9,593 nt of DNA, from positions 1 to 9,593 of the forward strand of contig PNBM01000372.1 of assembly GCA_003135995.1 (NCBI GenBank), read 5' to 3'. Within the stretch, counting starts at the first letter, position 1; each line of letters begins with the position of its first letter. The notes below the pieces were generated by a model. That model was not told the DNA's origin. It was given only the letters and a program-made list of their open reading frames with translations, and did no database searches. Source of the DNA: Ignavibacteriota bacterium (GTDB taxonomy: Bacteria; Bacteroidota; Ignavibacteria; Tepidaquicellales; Tepidaquicellaceae). A program made the translations under genes and the position numbers. Shown piece after piece: positions 6,228 through 9,593 of this stretch.

Positions 6228-6268
6228 ATTGTTAATTATTATTTTTTTTGTTCATAACTCTAAATTAT

Positions 6269-6531
6269 CTCGTTCCCAAACTCTCCTGAACTCGTTTCAG
6301 GATTGGGAACGTAAAAGGAATATTAAATATACTAAACTTTTTTCTCACTGAAAATGGTCGTCCCACCAATCTCGTTCCCAAAGTCCTCTTTGGGAACGTA
6401 AAAGGAATATTAAATATACTAAACTTTTTTCTCACTGAAAATGGTTCACCAACCAACCTCGTTCCCAAACTCCTGTTTGGGAACGTTAAGGGAATATTAA
6501 ATATACTAAACTTTTTTCTCACTGAAAATGG
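6269..6531. repeat. Three tandem composite repeats, each hairpin plus conserved 46-bp tail
   Basis: Units begin at 6269, 6371 and 6458 (spacings 102 and 87 bp). Each opens with CTCGTTCCCAA and folds into a hairpin. Units 2 and 3 have perfect 11-bp stems (6373-6383/6388-6398 and 6460-6470/6475-6485) with an identical TCCT loop. Unit 1 has an outer CGTTCCCAA/TTGGGAACG stem and an inner CCTGAA/TTCAGG stem. After each hairpin comes a near-identical tail from TAAAAGGAATATTAAATATA through CTTTTTTCTCACTGAAAATGG. Between units are short variable spacers rich in CCA. The stem-closing pair differs between units 2 and 3 (G-C versus C-G) but pairing is kept. The array fills the divergent region between the BshB1-like and HIT genes and ends 27 bases before the HIT start codon. 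Confidence 0.95.
6477..6507 (+). promoter_or_regulatory. Possible sigma-70-like promoter for the HIT gene, repeated in each unit
   Basis: TTGGGA (6477-6482, in the right arm of the unit 3 hairpin) and TATACT (6502-6507) are separated by 19 bases, about 50 bases upstream of the HIT ATG. The same pair at the same 19-base spacing recurs at 6390-6420 and 6303-6333. The spacing is longer than the 17-base optimum and the -35 match is partial, so this is a hypothesis only. Confidence 0.3.
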
Positions 6532-6558
6532 TTTAAAATTGTGTTATTTTTATAGATT

Positions 6559-7014
6559 ATGAAAAAACAAGACTGCATTTTTTGCAAAATCGTCAGCGGA
6601 GAAATTCCGTCTTATAAAATATATGAAGACGATGAATTCATTGCCATACTTGATATTTTCCCCAATACGAGAGGGATGACGCTTGTAATTCCAAAAGAAC
6701 ATTATGATTCCTATGCTTTCGATATGCCTGATGATGCATATTCCCGATTTCTATTGGCAGCGAAAAAACTCGGGAAACATCTCGATAAAAAATTAAATGT
6801 TCAAAGGACTGCCCTCGTTATGGAAGGTATGGGTGTGAATCACGTTCATATTAAACTTTATCCTATGCACGGGCTCGGAGCAGACTTTGAGCCGATGATT
6901 CCCGAAGGGAAAAGGTATTTCGAAAAATATCAGGGATATATAACAACACTGCTTGGTCCAAAAGCCAGTGACGATGAACTGAAATCCGTGAAAGAGCTAT
7001 TATCAAAACTTTGA
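6559..7014 (+). CDS. HIT-family nucleotide-binding protein
   Basis: HIT proteins are histidine-triad nucleotide hydrolases or transferases acting on substrates such as adenosine phosphoramidates or dinucleoside polyphosphates. The 151-residue product starts with the zinc-site motif C6-x2-C9 (DCIFCKIVSGEIPSYKIYED), continues with the phosphate-region FPNTRGMTLVIPKEHYDSY (H48), and has the triad region GMGVNHVHIKLYPMHG. Here H95 and H97 are present, but the third triad position is Lys99 rather than His. H97 is in the usual nucleophile position. This NHVHIKLYP variant looks like a recognised HIT subgroup rather than a damaged gene, because the surrounding sequence is well conserved. The extended C-terminus (ADFEPMIPEGKRYFEKYQGY) fits that subgroup. 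There is no clear Shine-Dalgarno before ATG 6559. The TGA stop lies inside the interspersed repeat starting at 7010. Confidence 0.92.
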   Translation: MKKQDCIFCKIVSGEIPSYKIYEDDEFIAILDIFPNTRGMTLVIPKEHYDSYAFDMPDDAYSRFLLAAKKLGKHLDKKLNVQRTALVMEGMGVNHVHIKLYPMHGLGADFEPMIPEGKRYFEKYQGYITTLLGPKASDDELKSVKELLSKL

Positions 7015-7056
7015 CACTGATTTTTATGATTTATATGATTTCCGCAGAATTTTATT
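7010..7056 (+). repeat. Left flank repeat of the GxxExxY cassette
   Basis: The sequence starts TTTGACACTGATTTTTATGA and overlaps the HIT stop codon. It matches 1475-1521 at 41 of 47 positions. Its CCGCAGAATTTT segment (about 7042-7053) is, apart from one extra A, the inverse complement of AAAATCTGCGG at the right flank. Confidence 0.75.
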
Positions 7057-7102
7057 AATGTTTAGAACAGAGTTATTTGTTTATAAAATAATATCCAATT
7101 TT

Positions 7103-7507
7103 ATGAATGAAGAAAATTATAAACATTCTGAATTGACTGAAAAAATTATTCACGAAGCTTTTTATGTCTATAATACATTAGGGTATGGTTTTCTTGAAAA
7201 AGTATACGAGAACGCGCTTTACAAAAGATTAAGAGAAGATGGATTAAAAACAGAAATTCAGTATCCTATTAGTGTTTACTTCGAAGATGAGATAATTGCA
7301 GAATATTCCGCTGATTTGATTGTTGATGATAAAGTTATAATTGAGTTGAAAGCGATAAAAGAATTGGCTGAAATTCATGAAGCACAATTAATTAATTATT
7401 TAAAAGCAACAAAAATTGAGGTTGGGTTATTAATTAACTTTGGACCAATAATACAAATTAAAAGAAAAATTTTTACAAAACAAAAAGACAGTGTTAATCA
7501 AAATTAA
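7103..7507 (+). CDS. GxxExxY-family protein, PD-(D/E)xK nuclease-like
   Basis: This belongs to the small GxxExxY protein family, which has a PD-(D/E)xK nuclease-like core but an unestablished cellular role. From ATG 7103 it has 134 residues. LTEKIIHEAFYVYNTLG leads to the name motif G29-F-L-E32-K-V-Y35. The nuclease-like core is D71 (AEYSADLIV), E81-L-K83 (VIIELKAI) and a Q95-x3-Y99 motif in HEAQLINYLK. The family's ending VGLLINFG is present. All presumed catalytic residues are intact. An ATG at 7058 would add 15 residues not typical of the family, so I prefer 7103. The gene sits alone between HIT and leuS and is bracketed by repeats. Family members are commonly seen as scattered multi-copy genes, which fits a mobile or intervening-sequence-like cassette. 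Confidence 0.9.
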   Translation: MNEENYKHSELTEKIIHEAFYVYNTLGYGFLEKVYENALYKRLREDGLKTEIQYPISVYFEDEIIAEYSADLIVDDKVIIELKAIKELAEIHEAQLINYLKATKIEVGLLINFGPIIQIKRKIFTKQKDSVNQN

Positions 7508-7530
7508 TCTGTGAAAATCTGCGGCAAAAA
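7505..7530 (+). repeat. Right flank repeat of the GxxExxY cassette
   Basis: TAATCTGTGAAAATCTGCGG is followed by CAAAAA. AAAATCTGCGG is the inverse of the left-flank CCGCAGAATTTT with one base difference. It overlaps the GxxExxY stop and ends two bases before the leuS start codon, so the leuS leader is made of cassette sequence. Confidence 0.65.
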
Positions 7531-7532
7531 TT

Positions 7533-9593
7533 ATGAAGTATGACCACATAAAAATCGAGAAGAAATGGCAAGAGTATTGGGATGAAAACAAAATCTTCAA
7601 AACACCTGATATAATAGATAAATCCAAACCAAAATATTACGTTCTGGATATGCTCCCCTATCCAAGCGGTGAAGGCTTGCACGTCGGACACCCCGAAGGA
7701 TATATTGCGACGGATATAATTTCACGTTATAAAAGAATGAAAGGCTTTAACGTATTGCATCCTATGGGATGGGACGCTTTCGGTCTTCCTGCAGAGCAAT
7801 ACGCAATTAAAGTCGGAATTAATCCAAGAATCGGTGTGAACGAATGCGTTAAAAGATTTAAAGGTCAGTTAAAATCTCTTGGCTTTTCTTACGATTGGGA
7901 CAGGGAAATAAATACGACCGATGAAAAATATTACAAGTGGACACAATGGATGTTTTTGAAATTATTTAATTCTTATTTCGATGAAGAAGAAAATAAAGCA
8001 AAACCGATTGATGATTTAAAAATTCCGGAAGGATTAACAGATAAAGAAGAATATGATTACATTAATTCTCAACGGCTTGCATACATCGCCGATACACCCG
8101 TAAACTGGAGCCCGGAGCTTGGTACCGTTCTCGCAAATGAAGAAGTTCAGGAACAACTCGACAAAGGCTATACCGTTATAAGGAAACCTATGAAACAATG
8201 GATGCTGAGAATTACAAAATATTCCGAACGTCTTTTAAAAGACCTTGAAACTGTTGACTGGCCGCTTAATGTTAAAAAACTTCAGATAAACTGGATTGGA
8301 AAGAGTGAAGGTGCGCTCGTTAAATTCAAAGTGAAGAGTGATAAATTTTTAGGCGAAAAAGAAATTGAAGTATTTACAACCAGACCTGATACTTTATTCG
8401 GTGCGACTTATATGGTATTAGCGCCCGAACATAAATTGGTTAATGAAATCACTACAGATAAATATAAAGATAAAGTTCAAAAATATATCGAAGATGCTAC
8501 AAAGAAATCCGAACTCGAAAGGATTGAACTTGTAAAAGATAAAACGGGTGAATTCACGGGAGCTTATGCAATCAATCCTGTAAACCAAAAAGAAATTCCT
8601 GTTTTAATTTCTGATTATGTTCTCACAAGTTACGGCACTGGCGCAATAATGAGCGTTCCCGGTCACGACCAGCGTGATATGGAATTCGCATTAAAATTTA
8701 AACTCGATATAGTACCTGTTGTTGTTCCCGAAAGACTTAAAGATTATGCATTTAAAAAAATTAAATCCGACAAAGGTCCTGAAATTATTCTTTCGGGCAG
8801 AGGATTACAAAATATAAATACAGAACACGGAAAAGAATTAAACGATTATCTCGATAATATAATTAACGGAAAAGAATGCTTCAGTGATTATGGCTACAGT
8901 ATCAATTCAGGTTTCCTGAATGGTATGCCGACTAATGAAGCAAAAGAAAAAATGATGCTCTGGCTTGAAGAAAATAATTTAGGCAAGAGAAATATTAATT
9001 TTAAATTAAGAGATTGGTTATTCTCACGTCAGCGTTATTGGGGTGAGCCTTTCCCGATATTATATCTGGAAGATGGAACGGTTAAAGCTCTCGATGAAAG
9101 CGAACTTCCTTTAACTTTACCAAAAGTAGATTCATATAAACCTGCTGGGACGGGCGAATCGCCTCTCGCAACAATTACGGATTGGGTTAACACCGTCGAT
9201 AAACAAACAGGTATGAAAGCAAAACGTGAAACGAATACGATGCCGCAGTGGGCAGGCTCCTGCTGGTATTACTTAAGATATATAGACCCTTTTAATGATG
9301 AAATATTTTGCGATAAAGAAAAAGATGAATACTGGATGCCTGTGGATATGTATGTCGGCGGTGCAGAGCATGCGGTTTTGCATTTACTTTATGCACGATT
9401 CTGGCAAAAAGTTTTATTTGATTTAGGTTATGTTTCTTCAAACGAACCATTCCAGAAATTATTTAACCAGGGAATGATTCTCGGTGAAGACGGCGTGAAG
9501 ATGAGCAAGTCGAGAGGAAATGTTATTAACCCCGATTATATAATAACAGAGTTCGGCGCTGATTCGATGAGGCTGTTTGAAATGTTTATGGGA
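7533..9593 (+). CDS. leuS: Leucyl-tRNA synthetase, 5' part, runs off the window
   Basis: LeuRS charges tRNA-Leu with leucine in the cytoplasm and edits mischarged products. The first 687 codons are open to the last base; full bacterial enzymes run to roughly 800-930 residues, so the anticodon-binding and C-terminal domains are missing. Catalytic motifs are intact: the HIGH-type HVGH at 50-53 (within [12 protein letters not shown]) and KMSKS at 656-660 ([13 protein letters not shown]). The CP1 editing domain shows TTRPDTLFG (282-290) and [10 protein letters not shown] (from 377, D379 and D382). [19 protein letters not shown] and [14 protein letters not shown] are strong LeuRS signatures. ATG 7533 is chosen because [15 protein letters not shown] is the normal N-terminus. 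No Shine-Dalgarno is visible, and the leader is the right flank of the GxxExxY cassette. Confidence 0.98.
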   Translation, partial: MKYDHIKIEKKWQEYWDENKIFKTPDIIDKSKPKYYVLDMLPYPSGEGLHVGHPEGYIATDIISRYKRMKGFNVLHPMGWDAFGLPAEQYAIKVGINPRIGVNECVKRFKGQLKSLGFSYDWDREINTTDEKYYKWTQWMFLKLFNSYFDEEENKAKPIDDLKIPEGLTDKEEYDYINSQRLAYIADTPVNWSPELGTVLANEEVQEQLDKGYTVIRKPMKQWMLRITKYSERLLKDLETVDWPLNVKKLQINWIGKSEGALVKFKVKSDKFLGEKEIEVFTTRPDTLFGATYMVLAPEHKLVNEITTDKYKDKVQKYIEDATKKSELERIELVKDKTGEFTGAYAINPVNQKEIPVLISDYVLTSYGTGAIMSVPGHDQRDMEFALKFKLDIVPVVVPERLKDYAFKKIKSDKGPEIILSGRGLQNINTEHGKELNDYLDNIINGKECFSDYGYSINSGFLNGMPTNEAKEKMMLWLEENNLGKRNINFKLRDWLFSRQRYWGEPFPILYLEDGTVKALDESELPLTLPKVDSYKPAGTGESPLATITDWVNTVDKQTGMKAKRETNTMPQWAGSCWYYLRYIDPFNDEIFCDKEKDEYWMPVDMYVGGAEHAVLHLLYARFWQKVLFDLGYVSSNEPFQKLFNQGMILGEDGVKMSKSRGNVINPDYIITEFGADSMRLFEMFMG

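Noticed and set aside
6265..6522. 85-residue minus-strand open frame with internal protein repeats
   Set aside because: It is wholly explained by the three tandem DNA repeats, starts at GTG with no ribosome-binding site, and resembles no family I know. The hairpin structure is better supported than coding.
6269..6531. Possible CRISPR array
   Set aside because: Units are long, contain large hairpins, and have only short irregular spacers (about 13 bases) with two spacings; no cas gene is present.
7058..7102. Upstream ATG at 7058 for the GxxExxY gene
   Set aside because: The extra 15 residues (MFRTELFVYKIISNF) are not typical of the family, whose members start close to the LTEKII helix.
7430..7691. 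Two 65-residue minus-strand open frames
   Set aside because: They lie antisense to the GxxExxY gene end and the leuS start, which are strongly supported; their translations have no recognisable features.

Overview
The window is AT-rich (about one third G+C by eye) and gene-dense. The gene set suggests a member of the Bacteroidota/Ignavibacteriota (FCB) group. It includes a BshB1-like deacetylase of bacillithiol synthesis, two small secreted lipoproteins with NTF2-like length and pattern, a PolB-type 3'-5' exonuclease next to ybaB, and AT-rich leaders mostly without strong Shine-Dalgarno sites. This lineage call is inference from gene content, not a marker-gene placement.

Layout. Positions 1-1383 are a complete-looking IS3-family insertion sequence on the minus strand, with imperfect terminal inverted repeats, orfA, orfB and an A9 slippery run that joins them by -1 frameshifting. 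Positions 1384-1695 are non-coding and repeat-rich: two copies of a TTTGACACTGATTTTTATGA-type repeat and a 7-bp tandem repeat. From 6227 down to 1696 runs a long minus-strand series, in transcription order: BshB1-like deacetylase, PolB-like exonuclease, YbaB/EbfC nucleoid protein, RecR, a class I methyltransferase, and two related lipoproteins. Hairpin repeats sit between ybaB and recR and between recR and the methyltransferase.

Positions 6228-6558 form the divergent intergenic region. It holds three tandem copies of a composite repeat, each made of a CGTTCCC...GGGAACG hairpin followed by a nearly invariant 46-bp tail. From 6559 the plus strand carries a HIT-family protein, a GxxExxY-family PD-(D/E)xK-like protein bracketed by interspersed and inverted repeats, and the first 687 codons of leuS, which runs off the window.

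Functional reading. The minus-strand block combines DNA maintenance (exonuclease, YbaB, RecR) with thiol metabolism and two unknown lipoproteins. The plus-strand block looks like a housekeeping HIT-leuS pair into which a small mobile-looking GxxExxY cassette has been inserted. The best leads for something undescribed are the triple hairpin array, where a compensatory base-pair change preserves the stem, and the GxxExxY cassette, whose flanking repeat also occurs without the gene near 1475.
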